From the NCBI GenBank assembly GCA_012515235.1, contig JAAYYU010000157.1, forward strand, positions 1 through 55,422: a DNA stretch of 55,422 bases, in the 5' to 3' direction. The notes beneath the pieces are model-generated. The model saw nothing but the letters and a program-made list of their open reading frames with translations, made no database searches and had not been told where the DNA came from. The DNA is from Candidatus Anammoximicrobium sp. GTDB lineage: Bacteria > Planctomycetota > Planctomycetia > Pirellulales > Pirellulaceae. Positions 26,827-35,145 of the stretch are shown here, piece after piece; position 1 is the first letter of the stretch; each line of letters opens with the position of its first letter. The translations under genes and the position numbers were made by a program.

Positions 26827-28197
26827 ATGACTTCTCGCCGCACTCTCGCGTTGTTTCTGATCGTTGGCATGTTCGGCGGCTGTGAGTGCCGGACGCCGCC
26901 CACGGCGCCTGTAGCCGCCCCTGCCGCGTCCGCCGACGTGCCCGAAACGGGGCCGGGGTCCGCGAGGCCCGCGCCAAGTCCCGTCGCGCCGGAACCGGCG
27001 GCGGCGGCCGCCGCCGTCGAACGCGTCGAGGCGCTGGGCGGAGTGATCCGCCACGACGGCTCCAAGATCGTCAGCGTGCGGATCGAAGGAACCACGGCCC
27101 GAGACGACGACCTGCAGACACTCGCGGCTTTGACGGACCTCGAACAACTCGTGCTCCGGGGCGAGGACATTACCGACGCAGCCACCAAGCATCTTGCCCG
27201 CCTCACGCACCTGAACCACCTGTCGCTGGAGGGCACCAGCATCACCGACGACGGCGTGGCGGAGTTGAAACGACTGAGAGGCCTCCAGCGGCTGAATCTG
27301 AGCCGCACCCCCTCCCTGACCGATGCCGCGCTGGCCCACCTCGCCGCGCTGCCTGACTTGCAGTATCTCGAACTGCTTGAAAACAAGATCAGCGACGCGG
27401 GCCTGGAGCACCTGAAGCCACTCGGCACACTCCGCCTGCTGGACCTGCGCGGCTGCCAGCAACTGACCGACGCCGGCCTGACGCACCTGGCCGGAATCAA
27501 GAGCCTCCGCGCGCTGCGACTGTGCAGTCCGGCGATCGGCGACGCCGGACTGGGCCGATTGGCGGGACTCACGGACCTCGCCGAACTTTCGGTCGAAGAG
27601 TCCCCCACCCTGAGCGACGCGGGCCTGAAGGTGCTCGACAACTTCCGCGGCCTGACCAGCCTGAGGATCTCGCACTGTCCGGGCATCAGCGACCGGGGAC
27701 TGGCGCCGCTGGCCGAGATGCCGAAGCTCCAACTCCTGTTCCTCCGCAACACGCCGATTACCGGCGCGTGCCTGGAGCATCTGCAGCGCGCCGAGGCGTT
27801 GCGCCGGATCGACTTGGCCGAGACCATGGCCGACGACAATGCCGTCGCGCAGCTCCGCGGCGCTAAGAACCTCCAGTGGCTCAGTCTCTGGAAGACCCAA
27901 GTGACCGACGCGAGCATGAAGCACCTTGCGGGGTTGCCCAAGCTGACCTACCTGCGGTTGGCTGAAACCTGGGTCGGCGACGGCGGAGTGGCGGAAATCG
28001 CCAACATCGAGAGCCTGGAAGAACTGGACTTGGAACTGCTGCGGATCAGCGACGAAGGACTGGGGCAACTGCACAAGCTGAAGCATCTCAAGCGGCTCAA
28101 CATCGCCTCGGTCGAGGTCTCGGACGAAGCCGTCGCCACCTTGCAGGCTGCCCTCCCCAAGCTGCAGATTCTGCGCTGGCATTGGCCCGGCAGTTGA
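26827..28197 (+). CDS. Leucine-rich-repeat lipoprotein
   Basis: 456 aa. Leader MTSRRTLALFLIVGMFGGC with a probable lipid-attachment Cys19, a Pro/Ala-rich linker to about residue 65, then about fourteen 24-residue leucine-rich repeats of the 'L..L.LL.L....ITDAGL..L' type (LTHLNHLSLEGTSITDDGVA, ISDAGLEHLKPLGTLRLLDL). These form a curved solenoid at the cell surface for binding proteins or glycans. LRR proteins of this F-box-like subtype are abundant in planctomycetes. The ligand cannot be predicted. The next gene is convergent. Confidence 0.88.
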   Translation: MTSRRTLALFLIVGMFGGCECRTPPTAPVAAPAASADVPETGPGSARPAPSPVAPEPAAAAAAVERVEALGGVIRHDGSKIVSVRIEGTTARDDDLQTLAALTDLEQLVLRGEDITDAATKHLARLTHLNHLSLEGTSITDDGVAELKRLRGLQRLNLSRTPSLTDAALAHLAALPDLQYLELLENKISDAGLEHLKPLGTLRLLDLRGCQQLTDAGLTHLAGIKSLRALRLCSPAIGDAGLGRLAGLTDLAELSVEESPTLSDAGLKVLDNFRGLTSLRISHCPGISDRGLAPLAEMPKLQLLFLRNTPITGACLEHLQRAEALRRIDLAETMADDNAVAQLRGAKNLQWLSLWKTQVTDASMKHLAGLPKLTYLRLAETWVGDGGVAEIANIESLEELDLELLRISDEGLGQLHKLKHLKRLNIASVEVSDEAVATLQAALPKLQILRWHWPGS

Positions 28198-28263
28198 CTT
28201 CGGTTGCTCCTGCGGCGGCTGACCCTGTGCGGAACGCCGGATCGCGCGGCCCGCTACGGCGGT

Positions 28264-29208
28264 CTACATCAGCGAGGTGCTGAAGTACCGTTCCGCGCGG
28301 TCGGCCAACACCGTACAGATCTTGCCGGGCAGTCGGCGGGCCAGTTGCCGCGCGGCCCAGATGTTGGCGCCGGAGGAGACGCCCACCAACAGTCCGTGGT
28401 CGCGAGCCAACTGGCGGGCGGTTTCAATCGCGTCCTCGTCAGTGACTTCCACCACTTCGTCGACCAGCGACACATCCAGCACGGCGGGAATGAAGCCGTC
28501 GCCGATACCCTGGATCTGGTGCAGACCGGGTTCATGGCCGAGCAAGGCGGAGGCGTCTTTGGGTTCCACGGCGACGACCCGCGCGCCGCGTTTGTGCTCC
28601 TTGAGGAATTTCCCCACGCCTTGCAGCGTGCCGCCGCTGCCCACACCGGCCACGAAGGCCGTGATGTCGCCGCTCATCTGGTGCCACAATTCCATGGCCG
28701 TCGTCTCGTAGTGGCAGCGCGGATTGTCGGGATTCTCGAACTGCTGCGGCACGTACACGCGGGGATCCTCCGCAGCCATCTGCCGCACCCGCTCAACCGC
28801 TCCGCCGATGCTGTCCTCGCGCGGCGTCAGGATCAATTCCGCGCCCAGCGCCCGGATGATCTTCTTGCGTTCTTCGCTCATCCCTTCCGGCATGACGATC
28901 CGCACGCGCAGGCCCTTCAGCCGCCCCACCAGCGCGATGCCGATGCCCGTGTTGCCGCTGGTCGGCTCGACCAGGATCGAGTCCGGCCGCAACTTGCCGT
29001 CGCGCTCCGCCCCTTCGATCATCGCCTTGGCGACCCGGTCCTTGACGCTGCCGCCCGGATTCAGGAATTCCGCCTTGGCAAAGATGGCTTCGCCTTGCAG
29101 TTGGACAAGCGGGGTATTCCCAATCAAATTCAGAATGTTGTCGGTCAGCATGGTGAGATGTCGGGGACGCTGTTGGGGGAGTGGTTTTTCCGCTGGGACG
29201 GTCGTCAT
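28264..29208 (-). CDS. cysK: Cysteine synthase A (O-acetylserine sulfhydrylase)
   Basis: 314 aa, PLP-dependent fold type II; makes cysteine from O-acetylserine and sulfide. NPGGSVKDR places the PLP lysine at about residue 56, VEPTSGNTGIGIAL is the substrate loop, GVGSGGTLQGVGKFL binds the PLP phosphate, and GVSSGANIWAA lies near the C-terminus. Two starts are possible: the ATG at 29208 with GGAAG six bases upstream is preferred over 29151. Relative to CysK, the segment between LIGNTP and the Lys is slightly short, but all catalytic motifs are intact. The upstream extension to 29532 is not conserved-looking. Confidence 0.92.
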   Translation of the reverse strand: MTTVPAEKPLPQQRPRHLTMLTDNILNLIGNTPLVQLQGEAIFAKAEFLNPGGSVKDRVAKAMIEGAERDGKLRPDSILVEPTSGNTGIGIALVGRLKGLRVRIVMPEGMSEERKKIIRALGAELILTPREDSIGGAVERVRQMAAEDPRVYVPQQFENPDNPRCHYETTAMELWHQMSGDITAFVAGVGSGGTLQGVGKFLKEHKRGARVVAVEPKDASALLGHEPGLHQIQGIGDGFIPAVLDVSLVDEVVEVTDEDAIETARQLARDHGLLVGVSSGANIWAARQLARRLPGKICTVLADRAERYFSTSLM

Positions 29209-29596
29209 GGTAGCTTCCGGGCACGCAAGCTGTCCAGGTACGCCGCCGGGATCCGCACTCCGGGCGTGGCTCGCTTCGACACACTGACCTTGGTCGATGG
29301 CAAGCCGGAGGCAACGATTCAGGCTCCGAGGACAAAGGGCGGGATCAGGGGCGGGATGAAGGGAAGAGTGGCGGCAAACCGACGATGCAAAATGGAGATG
29401 GTGCGGGAGCGAACTGCCCCCGGCCCCCCAGCACCCCAATCGCGAGGGCCGCAACTGGAAACTGCCGAGCACGTAGAAAGACAATCGAAGACAGCTCGCC
29501 GTTGACAGTCCCGTCCTCCGTTGGACCGCCAAGCCGCCCCGGCACCTCGATCAGCCAAGGTCCTGGAAGACGGCCGGCCGATTGAAAGACGGCTGA
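29209..29596. other. 388-bp non-coding stretch between minus-strand genes
   Basis: No credible gene, tRNA or repeat was recognised. Short open frames exist on both strands but have composition typical of chance frames in GC-rich DNA. The cysK promoter should lie here; no good -10/-35 pair was seen. Confidence 0.4.
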
Positions 29597-30286
29597 TCAG
29601 ATGTCCCGATAGGCGCCGAAGATGGCCAGATTGGCCTCTTGCTCGTACAGCAAGGCGTCGTTCTCAATCAGCGCCGGGTCGCCGCCTTCCTTCCACAGAA
29701 AGGACAGCGCATAGACGACGGTCTTCGGCACGCGCTGCCGCGAGTGCCGGTACTCGTGACACAGGACGGCGGCGATCGTTCCGTCGTTTTCGGCGAACAG
29801 GCCGCTGGCGATCGTGAGCCGGCCGCGGAGGGCGTCGTATTGGGCCAACTGGCTGACAGGGTGCTTGCCGGCCTTCACGCCCTGCGCAAAGTGCAGCTTG
29901 CCGTCCCGACGCGTTTGCCGGATCCAGGCGGCCACTTCAGGATTCACGTGGGACAGGATGGCCATCGCGGGCATCAAACCCTGCCAGCGCGCCGCTTCGT
30001 CCCGCGCCGAAAAAACGCACTGGGGATGGGAAGTGCGGAAGGGGTCCAGTTCCGCGGCAGGCCGCAGGCTGTGGAACGTCGGAATCGGGCCATCCCCGCT
30101 GGCTTGCCAGAGCTGCAGCAAGCCGAAGATCGCCAGGACGGCCGTGCCGTACTTCAGGCAGTACCGAGGCGCGTTCCTGCAGTCCGCCGCGACACTTCGC
30201 GCCCGCACGCCGATGCGCCGAAGAAGCGTGGCCTCTTCCGGCAGCGCGTACCCCGTTGTTGGCTGCCATGTTCCTGCTGCGCTCAT
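29597..30286 (-). CDS. Membrane-anchored putative metallopeptidase-like protein (HExxH)
   Basis: 229 aa from the ATG at 30286 (a TTG at 30313 is possible). One transmembrane segment (YGTAVLAIFGLLQLWQA) near residue 50 follows an N-terminal cytoplasmic part. Further on are LRGRLTIASGLFAENDGT, then IAAVLCHEYRHSRQRVPK, where HEYRH is a zinc-type HExxH in a hydrophobic helix. Downstream Glu residues (ENDALLYEQEANLAIFG) could be the third ligand, as in M48-like gluzincins. The C-terminal placement and small size differ from classical M48 proteases. Function is inferred only from the motif. Confidence 0.6.
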   Translation of the reverse strand: MSAAGTWQPTTGYALPEEATLLRRIGVRARSVAADCRNAPRYCLKYGTAVLAIFGLLQLWQASGDGPIPTFHSLRPAAELDPFRTSHPQCVFSARDEAARWQGLMPAMAILSHVNPEVAAWIRQTRRDGKLHFAQGVKAGKHPVSQLAQYDALRGRLTIASGLFAENDGTIAAVLCHEYRHSRQRVPKTVVYALSFLWKEGGDPALIENDALLYEQEANLAIFGAYRDI

Positions 30287-30481
30287 GTGAATCGCCCAGG
30301 CAAAAAGACCCAATCCCCCCAGTTCTCCAACGACTCGCCAGGGGAGCGGTTCGGGTCTGGGGATCGAGACACGTCACCCATCAACTCGCCGAATCATCTT
30401 CATCAAATCTTAGCACGGAGAGCATCTTCGTCGAATGCCAATCGCGTACGAATTCGCCGGATCCATCAAGAAACGGCAAAG

Positions 30482-30514
30482 CCTTAACCGTGCCTTAACA
30501 CGGCCTTGACATTC
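30482..30514 (+). promoter_or_regulatory. Pho-box-like triple 11-bp direct repeat
   Basis: Three contiguous 11-mers: CCTTAACCGTG (30482-30492), CCTTAACACGG (30493-30503), CCTTGACATTC (30504-30514). CTTAAC/CTTGAC at exact 11-bp (one helical turn) spacing is the layout of PhoB/SphR-type response-regulator sites. It lies 218 nt upstream of the DUF1559 gene on the same strand and about 195 nt upstream of the divergent metallopeptidase-like gene. Regulation by phosphate is an inference; the repeat itself is directly visible. Confidence 0.5.
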
Positions 30515-30731
30515 GCGTGAAAAAACGCGGCAGCGTCGAGGAGGGGCGGTCTCCATTCTGCTCTGGCGACACCTGGGCGAGCCGATTTCCGGTTCCAACA
30601 CAAAACTAACTTGCCGGTCACACTCGACTAACTTCCGCCCCCTAGACTCCTGCGGCAAAGAGGCGGGGCACTTGGGAAATGGCCGGCTCCGCTCAAGGAT
30701 CATCACTGCAACGGAGAGAAAGGAAGTGGGT
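30515..30731. other. Leader region upstream of the first DUF1559 gene
   Basis: Non-coding. A small hairpin CGCGT-GAAAAA-ACGCG at 30514-30529 directly follows the Pho-like repeats. The ribosome-binding site AAAGGAAG precedes the ATG at 30732. No other structure recognised in the 445-bp gap that starts at 30287. Confidence 0.35.
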
Positions 30732-31634
30732 ATGAGACGTTGTCAAAAACGAGCGGCGTTTACGTTGGTTGAACTGCTGGTGGTCATCGCCATCATCGGG
30801 GTGCTGGTGGCACTCCTGTTGCCCGCCATCCAGTCTGCCCGTGAGGCGTCACGGCGGGCCTCGTGCCAGAACAACCTGAAGCAAATCGGGGTCGCTTGCC
30901 AGAACCATCACGACACCTACCAGTATCTCCCCGGCTCGGGCTCGGACGGCCCGCACGTGGACTGCTGCAACGCCACCGAGCGGATCGGCTACAGTTGGTC
31001 CTTTCATCTCACGCCGTTCATCGAGCAAGCTGCGGTCTTCGAGGAACCCGACACGAGCGCCGGCAACGCCGTCGTCGCCGCCTCGGTGATTCCCACCTAC
31101 TACTGCCCGACGCGCCGGGCCGCCAAGCTGTACGGCTCCTACGCCAAGTGCGACTATGCGGGCAACGCGGGCAGTTCGTCGAGCACCGCGGGCAAGGACG
31201 GGGCCTTCGTCCGGCAATGGAGCGGGCTGCCGAAGGCCGCCGACACGCCGTCGAACCTCCAGAATCCGGCTGACGAACGGCGCCGGTTCCCCGATTTTCT
31301 GGACGGCACCTCCAATACGCTGCTGGTTGGCGAGAAGCAACTCCATCCGTCCGTCTTCGGAACCGCCGGCGGCGACAACGAGCGTTGGAGCAACGCCGGC
31401 TTTGACCAGGATGTCGTGCGTTTTGGCTCCGTCGTGCCGCAGCCGGACAGCCTGCACCCGGATGACAAGCAGCCGACCTTCTGGTCCAACCGGTTTGGCG
31501 GTTCCCATCCGGCGGGCGTCAACGTGGTCCGCGTGGACGGTTCGGTCGACGTGGTTTCCTACGACGTGGACGCCGCCGTGTGGCTGAACTTCTGCACGGT
31601 CCGCGACGGGAATCCCATCCCGAACAAGTTCTGA
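30732..31634 (+). CDS. DUF1559 pilin-like protein (copy 1)
   Basis: 300 aa from the ATG at 30732. Type IV pilin-like N-terminus RAAFTLVELLVVIAIIGVLV with Glu at +5 of the cleaved form. The residue before the cleavage site is Ala rather than the usual Gly seen in copies 2 and 3, which could slow prepilin peptidase processing. A long hydrophobic helix continues to REASRRASCQNNLKQIG, the DUF1559 junction. The C-terminal H-x9-DG motif is HPAGVNVVRVDG. These proteins are a large planctomycete-specific family thought to be exported pseudopilins. A tiny lipoprotein gene follows at 113 nt. Confidence 0.9.
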   Translation: MRRCQKRAAFTLVELLVVIAIIGVLVALLLPAIQSAREASRRASCQNNLKQIGVACQNHHDTYQYLPGSGSDGPHVDCCNATERIGYSWSFHLTPFIEQAAVFEEPDTSAGNAVVAASVIPTYYCPTRRAAKLYGSYAKCDYAGNAGSSSSTAGKDGAFVRQWSGLPKAADTPSNLQNPADERRRFPDFLDGTSNTLLVGEKQLHPSVFGTAGGDNERWSNAGFDQDVVRFGSVVPQPDSLHPDDKQPTFWSNRFGGSHPAGVNVVRVDGSVDVVSYDVDAAVWLNFCTVRDGNPIPNKF

Positions 31635-31747
31635 CCTCCTCGAAAAACGGCAAATCGCGCCGGCGGGCCGGCGGGCTGGCGGCAAGCCCGTTCGCCTGGA
31701 GGGGCCCGACGGCTGGTCACAAGACATTCACTTGAAAGGAAAGTCGC

Positions 31748-31924
31748 ATGAAAAACATCGTACTCTGTGTGTTGGCCGTGGCGTTGCTGGGAGCCCTGGG
31801 CTGTGGTGGAGGTGAAGCCGTCGGCAAACCGAGTTCCGTCACGGAGGATCAAATCCAGGAGATGGACCGGGTTCAGGAACAAGTCGACGCCGCCGAGCGG
31901 GAGCATCGAAAACTCGAGTCGTGA
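31748..31924 (+). CDS. 58-aa lipoprotein downstream of a DUF1559 gene
   Basis: MKNIVLCVLAVALLGALGCG is a signal with lipobox ALGC (Cys19). It is followed by 39 residues containing a short acidic amphipathic helix (EDQIQEMDRVQEQVDAAERE). GAAAGGAAAG provides a good ribosome-binding site. Too short to assign a family, but tiny lipoproteins directly behind DUF1559 genes recur in planctomycetes, and a longer lipoprotein occupies the same place behind copy 2 in this window. Probable two-gene operon. Confidence 0.7.
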   Translation: MKNIVLCVLAVALLGALGCGGGEAVGKPSSVTEDQIQEMDRVQEQVDAAEREHRKLES

Positions 31925-32228
31925 GGTTGGGACAAAACAGACTCATCCGGAGCGATTTGGAGACGGCCGCAATCATGTCGGGCATACTCCGGCTGTGGGC
32001 AACCAGGACCGGACGACGGCGAAGATCGACACGACCAACGGAGGGCGACGATCTTTCACGCTGGCGGGAAGAGGGGGGGCTTCATGGAGCTGGGCCTCTC
32101 GCACCGTGAGTCGTGAATCGCATGACCTGTCCCTTTTCGCGGCAACGCTGTTCAGCCGACTTGCCAAACGGTATAACACCGCCAAGGCGGTCTGTCCGGT
32201 CGGGCGTTGTCGTGGAAAGGGAAGGGAA
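31925..32228. other. 304-bp intergenic region with a possible promoter for the nitrilase gene
   Basis: No gene recognised. A TATAAC at 32172-32177 would start transcription about 45 nt before the nitrilase ATG, but the -35 at the expected distance (TGTTCA, 32149-32154) is weak. GGAAGGG precedes the start codon. Confidence 0.3.
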
Positions 32229-33626
32229 ATGGGAATCCGCAGGTCTCCGACGTTCCAAGCTTCGGCAGTCACGTTCGCTTTCGCGGTGGCGTGGCTGCTC
32301 GCCCCGTGGCAGGCCCTCGGCGCTGCCTGGGCAGTTTCCGACGACTCGCCGGACGGCTGGCACGCTGTCGCGCCGCGCGAGGAAATTCGGCCGGAGTTCT
32401 CGTACCAGCCCAACGGCGGTCCGGACGGCAAGGGCGCGTTCGTGATCCGTGGCGACGCGCGCGAAGGACTGGTGGGCTGGTGGACGAAATCGTTTCCCGT
32501 CCAGGGCGGGCGGTCCTATCGCTTTTCCGCCGTCCGCCGTTGCGAGAATGTTCCCACCCCGCGGCGAAGCGTGCTGGCGCGGGTCATCTGGCAGGATGCG
32601 AAGGGGCGGCCGGCGATGCGGGACGAAGCGGAGGCCGTGACGCTCGCGCCCGGCAAGCCGCCGACTTCGACGCCGGAGTTTCCGCTGGACCGAGCCACCG
32701 ACGGGCAGGGGTGGACGGAGGTTTCGGACACGTACCGCGCTCCGTCCAACGCCGCGAGCGCCGTGGTCGAATTGTGCCTGCGCTGGACGCCGCCGCACGG
32801 GCGGGTCGAGTGGGGGCAAGTGTCGTTCGTCGAATCCCCGCCGCTGCCGCCGCGCCTGGTGCGGTTGGCGACCGTGCATTTCTTTCCGCGCGGCGGCAAG
32901 ACGCCGGAGGGGAACCGGAATCTGTTCGTGCCCCATATCGAGGAAGCCGCCCGGCAACGGTCCGACCTGGTCGTGCTCGGCGAAACGATGACCTATGCCG
33001 GAACCGGTCTGACGTTCGAGGACGCGGCGGAGGAAGTGCCGGGACCGTCCACGGAATTCTTCGGAGCGCTGGCCAAGAAACACGACCTGTACATCGTCGT
33101 GCCGTTGGTGGAACGCGACGGGCGCCTGATCTACAACACGGCCGCCCTGGTCGGCCCGGAGGGGACGATGATCGGCAAGTACCGCAAGGTGACGCTGCCG
33201 CGCGGCGAGTGCGACAAGGGCATTCAGCCGGGCGACGAGTATCCGGTGTTCCCGACGCGGTTCGGCAAGGTGGGCATCATGATCTGCTACGACGGCTTCT
33301 TTCCGGAGCCGGCGCGGCAACTGGCGTTGAACGGCGCCGAGGTGATTGCGTTTCCCGTCTGGGGCTGTAATCCTCGACTCGCCGCCGCGCGGGCTATCGA
33401 GAATCATGTCTACGTGGTCAGCGCCACCTACACCGATCCGGCCATGAAATGGATGGTCTCCGGGGTGTACAATCACGAAGGCGATCTGCTCGTGCAGGCA
33501 GACAAAGCCGGCTCGGTCGCCGTGGCCGAAGTGGATCTGAACAAGCGATTACACTGGTACAGCCTGGGAGACTTCCAAGCCGAATGGCGGCGACACTGTC
33601 CGCCGGTGGGAGCTGAGCGGCGGTGA
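32229..33626 (+). CDS. Exported carbon-nitrogen hydrolase (nitrilase superfamily) with N-terminal binding domain
   Basis: 465 aa; the ATG at 32229 has GGAAGGG upstream. Signal-like leader (VTFAFAVAWLLAPWQALGAA). Residues ~35-215 form a beta-sandwich resembling carbohydrate-binding modules (GKGAFVIRGDAREGLVGWW, YRFSAVRRCENV, GRVEWGQVSF). Residues ~220-460 are a full nitrilase domain with the catalytic Glu252 (LGETM), Lys320 (KYRKVTLPRGE) and Cys353 (MICYDGFFPE). It should hydrolyse an amide or carbamoyl bond outside the cytoplasm. The domain order and export are unusual, as most nitrilases are cytoplasmic. It may act on a polymer-linked amide. Confidence 0.85.
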   Translation: MGIRRSPTFQASAVTFAFAVAWLLAPWQALGAAWAVSDDSPDGWHAVAPREEIRPEFSYQPNGGPDGKGAFVIRGDAREGLVGWWTKSFPVQGGRSYRFSAVRRCENVPTPRRSVLARVIWQDAKGRPAMRDEAEAVTLAPGKPPTSTPEFPLDRATDGQGWTEVSDTYRAPSNAASAVVELCLRWTPPHGRVEWGQVSFVESPPLPPRLVRLATVHFFPRGGKTPEGNRNLFVPHIEEAARQRSDLVVLGETMTYAGTGLTFEDAAEEVPGPSTEFFGALAKKHDLYIVVPLVERDGRLIYNTAALVGPEGTMIGKYRKVTLPRGECDKGIQPGDEYPVFPTRFGKVGIMICYDGFFPEPARQLALNGAEVIAFPVWGCNPRLAAARAIENHVYVVSATYTDPAMKWMVSGVYNHEGDLLVQADKAGSVAVAEVDLNKRLHWYSLGDFQAEWRRHCPPVGAERR

Positions 33627-33667
33627 GGTGCATAACGGAGAAGTCCAAGCAGGAACGGCCGTCCCGA

Positions 33668-33733
33668 GCCGCCTGTCCCCTTTTTTCAACAGGCGGCGAA
33701 AGGCTGCAGAGGCGGCGGGCTGATGTCCGCCGC
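33668..33733 (+). terminator. Tandem hairpins between the nitrilase and moeA genes
   Basis: First hairpin: GCCGCCTGT (33668-33676), 12-nt loop containing TTTTTT, ACAGGCGGC (33689-33697). Second: GCGGCGG (33712-33718), 8-nt loop, CCGCCGC (33727-33733). Both stems are perfect. They lie 42 nt after the nitrilase stop; the T-run is in the loop, so intrinsic termination is only possible. Confidence 0.45.
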
Positions 33734-33789
33734 TGGCCGTTTCGCTGGCAACGACGGGATTCAGTCTCTAATCCGCCGCACGGCCCGCC

Positions 33790-35019
33790 ATGACGCATCC
33801 ACTGAAACTGATTTCGCCTGACGAAGCGCTGCGAGTCGTCTTGCAGACGTCCCAGCCCGCACCGCCTCGATCCGTTCCGCTCCTCCAGGCCGTCGGACTG
33901 CGGTTGGCCGAGGACGTCCGGGCCGACCGGGACTGTCCTCCCTTCGACCGCGCCATGATGGATGGCTATGCGGTTCGTCTGGCCGATGCCGGAGCAACCC
34001 TCCAGCCCGCGGGGTCCATCGCCGCGGGACAGGCGGCAACCGGTCGCCTGACGCCCGGAACGTGCTTCGAGATCATGACCGGGGCCGCGTGTCCGGAAGG
34101 AACGCAAGCGGTCGTCCCGAAGGAGCTTGTCGTGCGCGAGGGCGGCTTCGTCACACTGCCTCGTGAACTCGGCGAGCTGCAGCACGTGGCCGCGCGGGGT
34201 GCGGAATGCCGGGAGGGAGCGGTGGTACTTCGGGCCGGCGACGTGATCACTCCCTTGGCCGTCGGCGTCCTGGCTTCGGTGGGCCGGCAAGCCGTGCTGG
34301 CGGTGCCCGCGCCCAGGCTGGGCATCCTCACGACCGGCGGCGAACTGATCGCCGGCGGCCAGTCGCCCGGATCGGCCCAAATCCGGGATTCCAACGGCCC
34401 CATGCTTGCGGCCATGGCGATGCGTTGCGGCACGCCGCCCGTCCAGGTCCTCCATGCCGGCGACGACCTGGAGGCGATCGTGGCGGCGCTCGAAGCGCTG
34501 CAGGACTGCGATCTGGTCGTCCTCACGGGCGGCGTTTCGGCGGGACGATACGATCTGGTTCCCGACAGCTTCCGGCGGATCGGCGCCGCGTTGCTCTTCC
34601 ACAAGGTCACGCAGAAACCGGGCAAACCGCTCCTGTTTGCCCGGCGTGACCGGCAACTCCTGTTCGGCTTGCCCGGCAATCCGCTGGCGGCCCATTGGTG
34701 CTTTCACCGTTACGTCGCCGCCGCGATCCGCCGCCGGTGCGGGCATGCCGCAGCGGCCCCAGAACGCCGAGTGGGCCGATTGACCGCAACAGTGCGCCGC
34801 AGCGATTCGCGCACCTGGTTCCTGCTGGGCCGCGCAGAACGTACGGGCGGGGCCGAGCAAGAATGGCAGGTGCAACCGTTGCCGGGCGGCAGTTCCGCCG
34901 ACATCTTCAGCACCAGCCAGGCCAACTGTTACTTGGAAGTGCCTCCCGGCGATCCGCTGCGGGCTGCCGGTCAAGCGGTCGCTTTTGAGTTGCTGGCACT
35001 GGAAAGATGCGCCCTGTGA
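33790..35019 (+). CDS. moeA: Molybdopterin molybdotransferase
   Basis: 409 aa, cytoplasmic; inserts molybdate into adenylated molybdopterin. Domain landmarks in order: DCPPFDRAMMDGYAVR near 55-67, GTCFEIMTGAACPEGTQAVV, PRLGILTTGGELI, RDSNGPMLAAMA, VVLTGGVSAGRYDLVP, KVTQKPGKPLLFA and LFGLPGNPLAA. All match MoeA. Followed 126 nt downstream by a MOSC protein on the same strand, so cofactor synthesis and a cofactor-linked enzyme are paired. No strong Shine-Dalgarno sequence is seen before the ATG. Confidence 0.93.
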   Translation: MTHPLKLISPDEALRVVLQTSQPAPPRSVPLLQAVGLRLAEDVRADRDCPPFDRAMMDGYAVRLADAGATLQPAGSIAAGQAATGRLTPGTCFEIMTGAACPEGTQAVVPKELVVREGGFVTLPRELGELQHVAARGAECREGAVVLRAGDVITPLAVGVLASVGRQAVLAVPAPRLGILTTGGELIAGGQSPGSAQIRDSNGPMLAAMAMRCGTPPVQVLHAGDDLEAIVAALEALQDCDLVVLTGGVSAGRYDLVPDSFRRIGAALLFHKVTQKPGKPLLFARRDRQLLFGLPGNPLAAHWCFHRYVAAAIRRRCGHAAAAPERRVGRLTATVRRSDSRTWFLLGRAERTGGAEQEWQVQPLPGGSSADIFSTSQANCYLEVPPGDPLRAAGQAVAFELLALERCAL

Positions 35020-35145
35020 CGCAACAATTTGCACGGGGGCCCAAGCCGGGCCGGGACTTCCATCGCCCTCGAAGGCCGGCGGGCGGCCGGGCAGCGTTTG
35101 CGTTGATTCGTGAAAGCGAAGGCAGAAAGGGAAGGAGAGTCACTG

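Noticed and set aside
25146..27941. 931-aa minus-strand open frame opposite the Gfo/Idh/MocA and LRR genes
   Set aside because: Ser/Arg/Pro-rich chance frame spanning two unrelated genes.
29319..29585. Several 66-79-aa ORFs on both strands in the gap upstream of the HExxH gene
   Set aside because: No Shine-Dalgarno, no motif, mutually overlapping; chance frames.
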